6,261 nucleotides of DNA from UBA9732 sp045116915 (GCA_045116915.1 JBGUMQ010000070.1:1-6261); one strand, 5' to 3'; shown: positions 1 through 5,606, counted from the stretch's first letter. Notes: generated from the letters alone by a model not told the origin. Numbers and translations: made by a program.

Positions 1-1
1 C

Positions 2-943
2 ATACAGCTGGGAACAGGGGATTACCTGGAGAACTTCGGCCATATCAGGACCATGGTCACCGCCCTGGTTGAGAAGACAAAGCCCGACCTCATCACCGTG
101 ACAGGCGACCTGTCATACGGGTGCGGTACGGCCATCTACGGCATATGCTCGTTCATAGACGGCTTCGGCATACCCTGGGCGCCTGTGTACGGCAACCATG
201 ATTTCGAGAATTCCGGGATGTCCCCGGACACGCTTGCGCTGGTTCTGTCCAACTACAGGAACTGCCTCTTCAGAAACGGACCTTCGTGTCTTTCCGTGGA
301 TCCGACGTACGGTGTGGAGGCCAGGGGCAACTATGTCGTGGACATCGTGGAAAAACAGAACGATGGCTTCTCTGTCGTCAAATCGCTTGTTTTCCTCAAC
401 TCCGGCACACAGGGGATCACCGGACTGCAGATGGAGTGGTACCGCGACTGCATGGAAAGCGCCGCGTCCTACGCAAAGGAAGGAGATGTTTCCTCTGCTG
501 TCTTCATGCACATCCCCATTCCCGAATACCGCGATGCGGCCATGGCAGCATACCGCGACTGGAACGCAAGTCTGATCGAAAGCTATACACAAGAAGCATG
601 GAACGATGGCTACAAGGATTCCTTCGGTGCATGGCATGAGGGTGTGAGCAGCGCATCCACCCCTTACGGTTTCGCCGACATTCTCAGGGAAGCGGGCAAC
701 GACCTTGTAGTCTGCGGACACGACCATATGAATTGCTTCTGCATCGGATACGACGGGATGACATACCTGTTCACCCTCAAGACCGGCCCCGGATGCTATT
801 ACGAGGAAGGCATGGAAGGCGGAACGGAGATAGCGGTCGACAGCTCAGGCACGGCCACGGTAAGACATTGTTTCTTCTACGAAGGGCACGGCTGCTACTA
901 CACTCCGCAGGAGTTCCCGCCGCAATCGCAGCAATTCAATTGA
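2..943 (+). CDS. Calcineurin-like metallophosphoesterase (5'-truncated)
   Basis: This is the C-terminal part of a metal-dependent phosphoesterase. The frame is open from base 2, so the true start is outside the window; the ATG at 53 is internal, because the family's first metal-binding motif must lie before it. Numbering from that internal Met, the visible signatures are GDL at 18-20 (motif II), GNHDF at 47-51 (motif III, with the catalytic-type Asn-His pair), a motif IV His at 153 in a FMHIP context, and GHDH at 222-225 (motif V). Together these build the usual two-metal active site. The 'PWAPVYGNHDF' context resembles a bacterial subfamily of secreted or cytosolic phosphohydrolases whose substrate I cannot name. 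The gene converges with the minus-strand gene at 936-1520 and overlaps its end by 8 bp. No terminator is visible between them. The family call is firm; substrate and cell location are unknown. Confidence 0.9.
   Translation: MQLGTGDYLENFGHIRTMVTALVEKTKPDLITVTGDLSYGCGTAIYGICSFIDGFGIPWAPVYGNHDFENSGMSPDTLALVLSNYRNCLFRNGPSCLSVDPTYGVEARGNYVVDIVEKQNDGFSVVKSLVFLNSGTQGITGLQMEWYRDCMESAASYAKEGDVSSAVFMHIPIPEYRDAAMAAYRDWNASLIESYTQEAWNDGYKDSFGAWHEGVSSASTPYGFADILREAGNDLVVCGHDHMNCFCIGYDGMTYLFTLKTGPGCYYEEGMEGGTEIAVDSSGTATVRHCFFYEGHGCYYTPQEFPPQSQQFN
936..943. other. Overlap of two convergent genes at a palindrome (TCAATTGA)
   Basis: The last 8 bp of the + strand phosphoesterase gene and of the minus-strand barrel-like gene are shared. 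The shared sequence TCAATTGA is a perfect palindrome, so each strand reads a TGA stop at its own 3' end (941-943 on +, 938-936 on -). No terminator hairpin is seen near the junction, so the two transcripts must overlap at their 3' ends. Confidence 0.85.
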
Positions 944-1520
944 TGGCGAACGACATCCCCACACGGCAACCTGTCAGCACTGAAGCATAGTTGACATCGG
1001 GAATCCTCACCAGCGGCTTCTCGAACCCCGGCACATACAGGAAATCCAGCAGCGAGAATCCGCCTGCGATGAACATTCCCGTCTTCGGCCCCAACGGGAA
1101 ACCGACCTTCACAGTAGGTCTCAGCACGGCCTCGAAGCTCCTGACCGGCGTCTCCGACCCCATCATCAGGTCCACTCCCGCGTAGAGGCGCACCCCTTCA
1201 TCCCCGGCGATCCTGAAATACGAGTAGACATCCGCCCCGATGAAATACAGGATCCCCAGCCTGAACCCTTCCCAGAACGTGAACGTCTCGTACATCTCGC
1301 CCACAATGCCCTGTCCCACACAGTAGACCGGGAACGTGGAAGCCAGGTCCACCCCGAACTGCCACCTCCCGCAGTCGACGGAAACACCCGGCCCCGAAAG
1401 CATCCCGATGCTCACATTCAGGTCGATGCCCTCCAGCCCCGTTGCCGCGACCGGCAGGCAGACTGCAGATATGATGAGGATTACGATAGCAACTCTCCGT
1501 GTGGTGCCCATATATCCCAT
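936..1520 (-). CDS. Small exported protein, probable beta-barrel outer-membrane type
   Basis: The gene encodes 194 residues that I cannot assign to a named family. The N-terminus is a classic Sec signal peptide: basic residues (TRR) at about 7-9, a hydrophobic core (VAIVILIISAVCL) at about 10-22, then a VAATG-type cleavage region near 24-28. There is no lipobox cysteine at the expected place. The mature part has no long hydrophobic helix. It is made of short alternating polar/hydrophobic stretches rich in Gly and aromatic residues (for example VRLYAGVDLMMG and VKVGFPLG) and ends in a strand-like segment, VGMSFAIN. This suits a small outer-membrane barrel. The start at 1518-1520 is preferred because AAGGAA lies 11 nt upstream; an in-frame ATG at 1509-1511 is an alternative. 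It lies downstream of the tRNA-Val gene on the same strand, beyond that gene's terminator. Barrel topology is inferred from composition only. Confidence 0.72.
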   Translation of the reverse strand: MGYMGTTRRVAIVILIISAVCLPVAATGLEGIDLNVSIGMLSGPGVSVDCGRWQFGVDLASTFPVYCVGQGIVGEMYETFTFWEGFRLGILYFIGADVYSYFRIAGDEGVRLYAGVDLMMGSETPVRSFEAVLRPTVKVGFPLGPKTGMFIAGGFSLLDFLYVPGFEKPLVRIPDVNYASVLTGCRVGMSFAIN

Positions 1521-1545
1521 GATAGCATCTTTTCCTTATTGATGC

Positions 1546-1591
1546 AGGTACGAGGAGTACGAGCAGTACGAGCAATCCCTACCAGTACGAG
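1546..1591. repeat. 9-bp tandem repeat around TACGAG, intergenic
   Basis: TACGAG occurs at 1549, 1558 and 1567, exactly 9 bp apart, within units of the form (G/C)AGTACGAG. A fourth copy, CAGTACGAG, ends at 1591, 19 bp after the third, so one unit position is degenerate. On the minus strand the motif reads CTCGTAC and lies 26-71 bp before the start codon of the barrel-like gene, between that gene and the tRNA terminator. It could be a set of protein-binding sites, a slippage-prone repeat, or the remnant of an old coding repeat. No function can be assigned. Confidence 0.7.
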
Positions 1592-1647
1592 GAAACCTTA
1601 CGAAATGACGCGGAGAAGGGCCATTCAAACCCCCATCATGCCGAATC

Positions 1648-1686
1648 AAACAGAAAAGGACACCCGATCGGATGTCCTTTCTGTTT
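1648..1686 (-). terminator. Rho-independent terminator of tRNA-Val
   Basis: AAACAGAAAAGGACA (1648-1662) is the inverse of TGTCCTTTCTGTTT (1673-1686) apart from one extra A. The ten central bases contain the palindrome CCGATCGG, which can extend the stem. Read on the minus strand, the hairpin starts at the tRNA discriminator position and its 3' arm is T-rich (CCTTTTCTGTTT), as expected for an intrinsic terminator. Near symmetry means it might also work on the + strand, but no + strand gene runs into it. Confidence 0.8.
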
Positions 1687-1757
1687 ACACGGCGTAGGGT
1701 TTGAACCTACGACCTCCACCACGTCAAGGTGGCACTCTCCCGCTGAGTTAGCCGTGC
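1686..1757 (-). tRNA. tRNA-Val (anticodon GAC)
   Basis: The minus strand folds into a complete 72-nt cloverleaf. The acceptor stem pairs GCACGGC with GCCGTGT (first pair G-U). It is followed by T8-A9, a D stem ACTC/GAGT with loop AGCGGGA, and an anticodon stem CCACC/GGTGG with loop TTGACGT, which puts GAC at 34-36. The variable loop is AGGTC, and the T arm is GTAGG-TTCAAAC-CCTAC. The discriminator is A. The next bases are AAC rather than CCA, so the CCA end must be added by a nucleotidyltransferase. GAC reads GUC and GUU, and GTC is abundant in the genes of this window. No direct-repeat attachment site or integrase is seen nearby. Confidence 0.96.
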
Positions 1758-1768
1758 ATTGCATTACC

Positions 1769-1796
1769 ATTATGCACGATTTGGGAAATCTGTCTA
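1769..1796 (-). promoter_or_regulatory. Promoter of tRNA-Val
   Basis: On the minus strand TAGACA (complement of 1791-1796; 5 of 6 to TTGACA) and CATAAT (complement of 1769-1774; 5 of 6 to TATAAT) are separated by 16 bp. The tRNA 5' end is 12 nt downstream of the -10 box, so transcription would begin only a few bases before the mature tRNA. Confidence 0.7.
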
Positions 1797-1812
1797 GAGG
1801 GCAGAACGAATT

Positions 1813-1846
1813 TTGATATCAATAGGTTCCGGCACTCTCTCCGGAA
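1813..1846. promoter_or_regulatory. Inverted repeats in the tRNA-Val / ricT divergent region
   Basis: TTGATATCAA at 1813-1822 is a perfect 10-bp palindrome. TTCCGG (1827-1832) and CCGGAA (1841-1846) form a 6-bp inverted repeat around CACTCTCT. Both lie between the divergent tRNA-Val promoter and ricT, upstream of the candidate ricT promoter. They could be operator sites or a small hairpin. There is no T-tract after the GC-rich hairpin, so a terminator is unlikely. Function unknown. Confidence 0.35.
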
Positions 1847-1858
1847 GCGGGGTGACCC

Positions 1859-1887
1859 TTGTTGAAAAGAGGATAATAACTTATTAT
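1859..1887 (+). promoter_or_regulatory. Candidate ricT promoter overlapping an AT palindrome
   Basis: TTGTTG (1859-1864) is a moderate -35, followed after 17 bp by TATTAT (1882-1887; 5 of 6 to consensus). Transcription would start near 1893-1895, only a few bases before the ATG at 1899. The -10 lies in the inverted repeat ATAATAA-C-TTATTAT (1873-1887), and AAGAGG (1867-1872) sits just before it. The palindrome may be an operator. If an upstream promoter is used instead, the hairpin could bring AAGAGG to about 11 nt from the start codon. Confidence 0.4.
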
Positions 1888-1898
1888 TTCGGTTGATT

Positions 1899-3059
1899 AT
1901 GGTGAAAGAAAAGAACAACCGCAAAAGCGAAAAGGTCCAGAGGGCCTACATATATCTCGTGAAGACTCCCAGCAGCAACGACCTCACCGTCTGCGCCAGC
2001 GAGAGCGTATTCTATCCCGGAACCTATGTCGTCTCGCCCACAAGATACGGGCTGGACATGGGAGTGGTCGTCGGCTCGGCTGCCGGACTGGTCCAGCAGT
2101 CATCGTACAGGCCCGGATGCAGGGAATGCCGCGGTGCATGCCATTTCGGACCCTCGCGCTGTCCCAGGGAAGATGAGGAGCTGGTCGCATCCGGGGAGAT
2201 GCAGGGCAACGACGCCGTCGCGGACATCGACGGGCAGAGGATCGGCCTCGGTCCCGTTCCCGCATTCGAGTTCGTCAGGACTCCGGGACCCGAGATTCCC
2301 GCGGAGGAATCCGTGCCCGACGAGACCGGACTCTGGGATACCGCATACAGGGAGCCCGAGATGGTGGAGGTCGACGGCGACGTCGAATGGATAGCGCACA
2401 TGGCTACCCCCGATGAGCTTGCAAGGTATTCGGAGAACAAGGCCGGGGAAAAAGAGGCCGTCAGGATATGCAAGGAGAAGATCGCCAAGCACAACCTGGA
2501 CATGAAGCTCGTCGCGGCGCATTTCCTGCTGAGCGAGCCCAAGGTGCTGTTCTTCTTCACCGCCGAGGACAGGGTCGACTTCAGGGACCTGGTCAAGGAC
2601 CTCGTCTCCGTGTTCAGGATGAGGATAGAGCTCAGGCAGATCGGAGTGCGCGACGAGTCCAGGGTGCTCGGAGGACTCGCGGTGTGCGGAAGGGATTTCT
2701 GCTGCCACTGCGTCTCCGACAAGCTCAAGCCGGTCACCATCAAGATGGCCAAGGAGCAGAACCTGTCGCTGAACTCCATGAAGATATCAGGTCCGTGCGG
2801 ACGCCTCCTGTGCTGTCTGAGCTACGAGTACGATTTCTACCTGGAGGAGAAGCAGGCATATCCCGCCGAGGGAAGCAGGATCAGGATCGGAGGCGACCTC
2901 TTCAAGGTCACCGAGGTGAACATCCTGTCGCACAAGATGACGGTCTCCGGTCCGGATTCGCAGCAGTACCAGATTCCCAGGGACGAGCTTTCGTACAACT
3001 ACGACAAGGCCAGATGGGAGGTCTCGCAGCAGTTCCAGGAGGAGCTGCTGTCCAACTGA
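1899..3059 (+). CDS. ricT: PSP1-domain protein, RicT (YaaT) family, with cysteine-containing insertion
   Basis: The product has 386 residues, against about 275 for Bacillus subtilis RicT. There RicT works with RicA and RicF in an Fe-S complex that directs RNase Y cleavage and affects sporulation and competence; the spirochaete role is inferred at best. Residues about 170-320 carry the PSP1 core: a VDFRDLVKDL helix, the RIELRQIGVRDE stretch, C263-GRDF-CC-H-C271, NLSLN, and SGPCGRLLCC (Cys 300, 305, 306). These match the RicT cysteine motifs. The N-terminal strand region (about 14-60) is separated from the core by roughly 100 residues containing C74-x2-C77-x3-C81-H-x5-C88 and then an acidic linker. 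The ATG at 1899 is chosen over a TTG at 1893. Neither has a well-spaced ribosome binding site: AAGAGG is 26 nt before the ATG. The gene is divergent from tRNA-Val and upstream of rpsT. RicA and RicF are not in the window. Confidence 0.88.
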   Translation: MVKEKNNRKSEKVQRAYIYLVKTPSSNDLTVCASESVFYPGTYVVSPTRYGLDMGVVVGSAAGLVQQSSYRPGCRECRGACHFGPSRCPREDEELVASGEMQGNDAVADIDGQRIGLGPVPAFEFVRTPGPEIPAEESVPDETGLWDTAYREPEMVEVDGDVEWIAHMATPDELARYSENKAGEKEAVRICKEKIAKHNLDMKLVAAHFLLSEPKVLFFFTAEDRVDFRDLVKDLVSVFRMRIELRQIGVRDESRVLGGLAVCGRDFCCHCVSDKLKPVTIKMAKEQNLSLNSMKISGPCGRLLCCLSYEYDFYLEEKQAYPAEGSRIRIGGDLFKVTEVNILSHKMTVSGPDSQQYQIPRDELSYNYDKARWEVSQQFQEELLSN

Positions 3060-3078
3060 CCGGACGGCAGACAGGGAA

Positions 3079-3099
3079 AACATAAAACAAACATAAAAC
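3079..3099. repeat. Short AT-rich direct repeat after ricT
   Basis: AACATAAAAC occurs twice back to back (3079-3088 and 3090-3099) just after the ricT stop. It lies upstream of the candidate rpsT promoter and could act as an A-rich upstream element. Such low-complexity repeats can also arise by chance. Confidence 0.4.
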
Positions 3100-3105
3100 G
3101 TTGTA

Positions 3106-3134
3106 TTGACCAGTTTTAACGTCTGTGATATGTT
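3106..3134 (+). promoter_or_regulatory. Candidate promoter for the rpsT-HU-lnt cluster
   Basis: TTGACC (3106-3111; 5 of 6 to TTGACA) is followed after 17 bp by TATGTT (3129-3134; 4 of 6). A TG at 3126-3127 one base before the -10 gives an extended -10 (TGATATGTT). Transcription would start near 3141 and give a leader of about 73 nt before the rpsT GTG. A weaker pair, TTGAAA at 3170-3175 and TAAAGA at 3193-3198, could be a second start. Confidence 0.5.
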
Positions 3135-3142
3135 TTGTAGAC

Positions 3143-3171
3143 GTCGCGGTTTTCCGCCGACACCACTTTTT
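3143..3171 (+). terminator. Intrinsic terminator of ricT or attenuator in the rpsT leader
   Basis: GTCGCGG (3143-3149), loop TTTT, then CCG-C-CGAC (3154-3161) form a 7-bp GC-rich stem with one bulged C. ACCAC and five T follow (3167-3171). The hairpin lies 84 nt after the ricT stop and can end that transcript. Because the best rpsT promoter lies upstream of it, it may instead be a leader attenuator for the rpsT cluster. The T-tract is five bases away from the stem, which makes it weaker than a standard terminator. Confidence 0.5.
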
Positions 3172-3184
3172 GAAATAATTATTT

Positions 3185-3209
3185 TATCTTGCTAAAGATA
3201 TTTGGAGGG
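3185..3209 (+). promoter_or_regulatory. Ribosome binding site and small hairpin of rpsT
   Basis: GGAGGG (3204-3209) is a strong Shine-Dalgarno sequence 4 nt before the GTG at 3214. It fixes the start there, because the in-frame TTG at 3202 overlaps it. Just upstream, TATCTT (3185-3190) and AAGATA (3195-3200) form a perfect 6-bp inverted repeat with loop GCTA that would end 3 nt before the Shine-Dalgarno sequence. The hairpin may modulate access to the site, but it is AU-rich and weak. Confidence 0.6.
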
Positions 3210-3213
3210 TACA

Positions 3214-3471
3214 GTGAATCGTTCCGCAGATAAGAGAGATCGTGAGAATAAGGCCAGAAGGCTCAGAAACCGCCAGACCAAGAGCGAGTTCCGCACAGCA
3301 ATCAAGGCTTTTGACGCAGCTGTTGAGGCCGGAGACAAGGCCGCGGCAGAGAAGAACATGAAGCTTGCCGCAAAGCTCATGGATTCCGCAGTCAACAAAG
3401 GCACAATCCATCACAACACAGCTGACAGGAAGAAGTCCAGAATGAACCTCAAGTTCAACAAGATGGCTTGA
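3214..3471 (+). CDS. rpsT: 30S ribosomal protein S20
   Basis: The product is an 85-residue, very basic protein, close to the usual 85-90 residues of S20, which binds 16S rRNA early in assembly of the small subunit. The N-terminal SADKRDRENKARRLRNRQTKS (residues 4-24) matches the SAxKRxRxxxKRRxRNxxxKS pattern of bacterial S20. The middle, AIKAFDAAVEAGDKAAAEK (29-47), and the end, KGTIHHNTADRKKSRMNLKFNKMA (62-85), match the 'G-x-I-H-x-N-x-A-x-R-x-K-S' signature. The start is GTG, preceded by GGAGGG. In Escherichia coli S20 uses a rare start codon (UUG) and represses its own translation; the GTG start and leader structures here would allow something similar, but this is only an analogy. The HU-type gene follows after 36 nt without a terminator, so they are probably co-transcribed. 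Confidence 0.95.
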   Translation: MNRSADKRDRENKARRLRNRQTKSEFRTAIKAFDAAVEAGDKAAAEKNMKLAAKLMDSAVNKGTIHHNTADRKKSRMNLKFNKMA

Positions 3472-3507
3472 GTTGAAGAACCGAAGACAGATATTTGAGG
3501 TAATGAC

Positions 3508-3816
3508 ATGGAAAAGACAAAACTTACCAAAGCCGTTATTATCGAGCATCTCCATGAAAAGCTCGGAATCAACAGAAACGACATCCACGAGATAGTCGAC
3601 GAGTTCTTCGAGGAAGTCAAGGACGGACTCAAGGATGAGAAGATCATCGAGCTCCGCGGTTTCGGAACATTCGAGGTCAGGACACGCAAGGGCAGAGAGA
3701 AGGCCCGCAACCCCAAGACAGGCGAGCTTGTCGCTGTCGACACACACGGTGTGGCTGTCTTCCGCCCCGGTAAGGAACTGAAGGACCTCGTCTGGGATCT
3801 CCGCCAGGAAGGCTGA
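3508..3816 (+). CDS. HU/IHF-family DNA-binding protein
   Basis: The product has 102 residues, slightly longer than typical HU (about 90) and within the range of IHF-like proteins. It carries the full fold: an N-terminal helix pair (TKAVIIEHLHEKLGINRNDIHEIVDEFFEEVKDGL, residues about 7-41), the IELRGFGTFEVRTRKGREKARNPKTGE stretch (47-73) that contains the HU/IHF signature, and the beta arm tip with Arg67-Asn68-Pro69, whose proline intercalates in DNA. FRPGKELKD (85-93) closes the fold. Such dimers bend and package DNA. GAGG (3497-3500) lies 7 nt before the ATG and supports this start. It lies between rpsT and lnt, as I recall for the T. pallidum 'DNA-binding protein II' gene. Sequence alone does not decide between HU and IHF type, so no symbol is given. 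Confidence 0.95.
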   Translation: MEKTKLTKAVIIEHLHEKLGINRNDIHEIVDEFFEEVKDGLKDEKIIELRGFGTFEVRTRKGREKARNPKTGELVAVDTHGVAVFRPGKELKDLVWDLRQEG

Positions 3817-3833
3817 AAAAAAACCATAACAAT

Positions 3834-5603
3834 ATGGAAAAGATACTGAGCGTGAACGACAAGGTTCTGCGCAGGCGCAACCTCAAGACGGTCTGTTTTG
3901 AGGTTGCACTTTTGTTGCTGGCCGCATTGATACTCTCATTGGCTCATCCGAGCTTCCTTTCCAAGAAGGGGTTCGGCTTCCTTGCGTTCATCGCCCTGAT
4001 CCCCGTGTTCGCCGTCATCAGGAACACATCCTGGAAACTCGTGTGGGTCTACGGTTTCCTGTTCGGATTCGTATACTACAGCATATTCAACTACTGGCTC
4101 ACCAGTTTCCATCCGTTCGCCATCCTCATAGTCACCATCATAAAAGGTGCCGAGATGATACTCCTGTTCCTGGCCCTGAAGGCCGCGGACAGATGGACGG
4201 GAGACCTGCTCAAGGGCCGTCTGGTGCACGTGTTCCAGGCCATCATCTGGGTCGCGTACGCATACATCTCGCAGGGCTGGTTCGCCGGCTATCCGTACGG
4301 AACCATAGCCTACGCGCTCTACGACTACAACATACTCATACAGATAGCCGACCTGTTCGGGATCTGGGGCATCACCTTCATGCTCGTCCTTCCCCAGGCA
4401 TTCCTGGGCAACTGGGTCTGCGACCACTACAGCAAGACGAAGACGGAGCATTCCGAAGGTCTGTGGAAGCACATCCTGTTCCACAAGGTCACCATGGCCA
4501 TCTTCGCAGTGCTCCTGATCGCCCAGATCGTCTACGGCATCATCACATACACGAAGTGGAAGAACGCGGAGGAGGACACATCCTTCACCGTCGCCACGAT
4601 CCAGCACAACGCCGATTCCTGGAAGGGCGGATACGACACATACAAACGAAACTTCATCAATCTGGAGAAGATGAGCCTGGAGGCCATGCTCAGGAACCCC
4701 GACCTGATCGTCTGGTCCGAGACGGCGTTCGTCCCGTCCGTGAACTGGTACACCACATACCCGTACGAGGGCGATGACGAGGGCGATACCTTCGAGTACC
4801 TCAGGAAGATCCAGGCGCTGGTCGACGAGTTCGTGACATTCGGAACAGAACTCGGCATCCCGCTCCTCACGGGCAACCCGTCCAGCGTCATCAAGGACGA
4901 GACCCTGCCTCCGTACGACGAGGAAGGCAACTGGAACAAGCTGGACTACAACTCCGTCATCCTGTTCGACGACGGAACTATCAAGCAGACATACCTCAAG
5001 CAGCATCTTGTCCCGTTCACCGAGCATTTCCCGTACGAGAAGCAGATGCCGTGGCTCTACAACCTGCTCAAGGCCAACGACTACCACTGGTGGGAGAAGG
5101 GGACCGAGTCCGTCGTGTTCGAGACCTCCAACGGAATCACATTCTCGACCCCGATCTGCTACGAGGACGTGTTCGGGGACATCTGCGCGGATTTCGTCTC
5201 CAGCGGCGCCGACCTGATCATCAACATGACCAACGACTCGTGGTCCGGTTCCGAGGCCGCCGAGCGCCAGCATGCAGTCATGGCCGTCTTCAGGTGCATC
5301 GAGAACAGGAAGACCATGCTCAGGAGCACAAACAGCGGCCTGACCTGCCTCATCACACCCGACGGGACCATCCAGGGCGAGATGGAGCCGTTCAAGATGT
5401 ACTACAAGCTCTGGGAAGTGCCCGTGTACAGCACAAGCACATACGGAACCACCCTCTACACAAGGACAGTGGACATCAGCGCGCGCATCTGCGTGTGGCT
5501 TTCCTACGCCATCCTCGCACTCGGCCTTGTCCTTGTGGTCCTCAGGACGGCGAAGGCCGGCGGTTTCAGGAAAAACCGCGGCGATTCACACGACGGGCGC
5601 TAA
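3834..5603 (+). CDS. lnt: Apolipoprotein N-acyltransferase
   Basis: Lnt transfers an acyl chain from phospholipid to the N-terminal diacylglyceryl-cysteine of lipoproteins, the last step of lipoprotein maturation, at the outer face of the inner membrane. The product has 589 residues (E. coli Lnt: 512). An N-terminal membrane domain has segments at about 20-37, 47-62, 69-88, 92-115, 130-150, 165-195 and 218-238. The nitrilase-like domain follows (about 250-540) with the catalytic triad E296 (VWSETAF), K389 (YLKQHLVPF, followed by TEHFPYE) and C442 (PICYEDVF), plus the conserved NMTNDSW stretch. A C-terminal membrane helix spans about 555-573. The gene starts 17 nt after the HU-type stop with no clear Shine-Dalgarno sequence, only an A-rich stretch, so translational coupling or weak initiation is likely. 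No in-frame upstream ATG, GTG or TTG fits. Spirochaetes have abundant surface lipoproteins, which suits the function. Confidence 0.95.
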   Translation: MEKILSVNDKVLRRRNLKTVCFEVALLLLAALILSLAHPSFLSKKGFGFLAFIALIPVFAVIRNTSWKLVWVYGFLFGFVYYSIFNYWLTSFHPFAILIVTIIKGAEMILLFLALKAADRWTGDLLKGRLVHVFQAIIWVAYAYISQGWFAGYPYGTIAYALYDYNILIQIADLFGIWGITFMLVLPQAFLGNWVCDHYSKTKTEHSEGLWKHILFHKVTMAIFAVLLIAQIVYGIITYTKWKNAEEDTSFTVATIQHNADSWKGGYDTYKRNFINLEKMSLEAMLRNPDLIVWSETAFVPSVNWYTTYPYEGDDEGDTFEYLRKIQALVDEFVTFGTELGIPLLTGNPSSVIKDETLPPYDEEGNWNKLDYNSVILFDDGTIKQTYLKQHLVPFTEHFPYEKQMPWLYNLLKANDYHWWEKGTESVVFETSNGITFSTPICYEDVFGDICADFVSSGADLIINMTNDSWSGSEAAERQHAVMAVFRCIENRKTMLRSTNSGLTCLITPDGTIQGEMEPFKMYYKLWEVPVYSTSTYGTTLYTRTVDISARICVWLSYAILALGLVLVVLRTAKAGGFRKNRGDSHDGR

Positions 5604-5606
5604 TAA

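Noticed and set aside
53..55. ATG at 53 as the true start of the phosphoesterase
   Set aside because: The frame is open back to the window edge, the upstream residues look like family sequence, and motif I would be lost.
1549..1591. The TACGAG repeats as a CRISPR array
   Set aside because: The units are 9 bp and nearly contiguous, with no spacers of CRISPR size and no cas genes.
1686..1757. tRNA-Val as an integration site for a mobile element
   Set aside because: No integrase, no duplicated tRNA 3' end and no change in gene style are seen on either side within the window.
2024..2779. A 251-codon minus-strand frame opposite ricT
   Set aside because: It covers the conserved PSP1 core on the other strand, is Ser/Thr/Pro-rich without domains, and has no upstream ribosome site that I can see.
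3202..3213. TTG at 3202 as the rpsT start
   Set aside because: It overlaps the GGAGGG ribosome site and would add four residues (MEGT) that do not fit S20. GTG 3214 is better.
3184..3747. A 187-codon minus-strand frame opposite rpsT and the HU-type gene
   Set aside because: It spans two clear housekeeping genes and the gap between them. Its existence follows from their codon use.
3936..5273. A 445-codon open frame on the minus strand opposite lnt
   Set aside because: It lies entirely within lnt, which has a complete catalytic triad and family match. The antisense product is rich in Val, Asp, Glu and Gly with no recognisable domain, as expected from the complement of G/C-ending codons.
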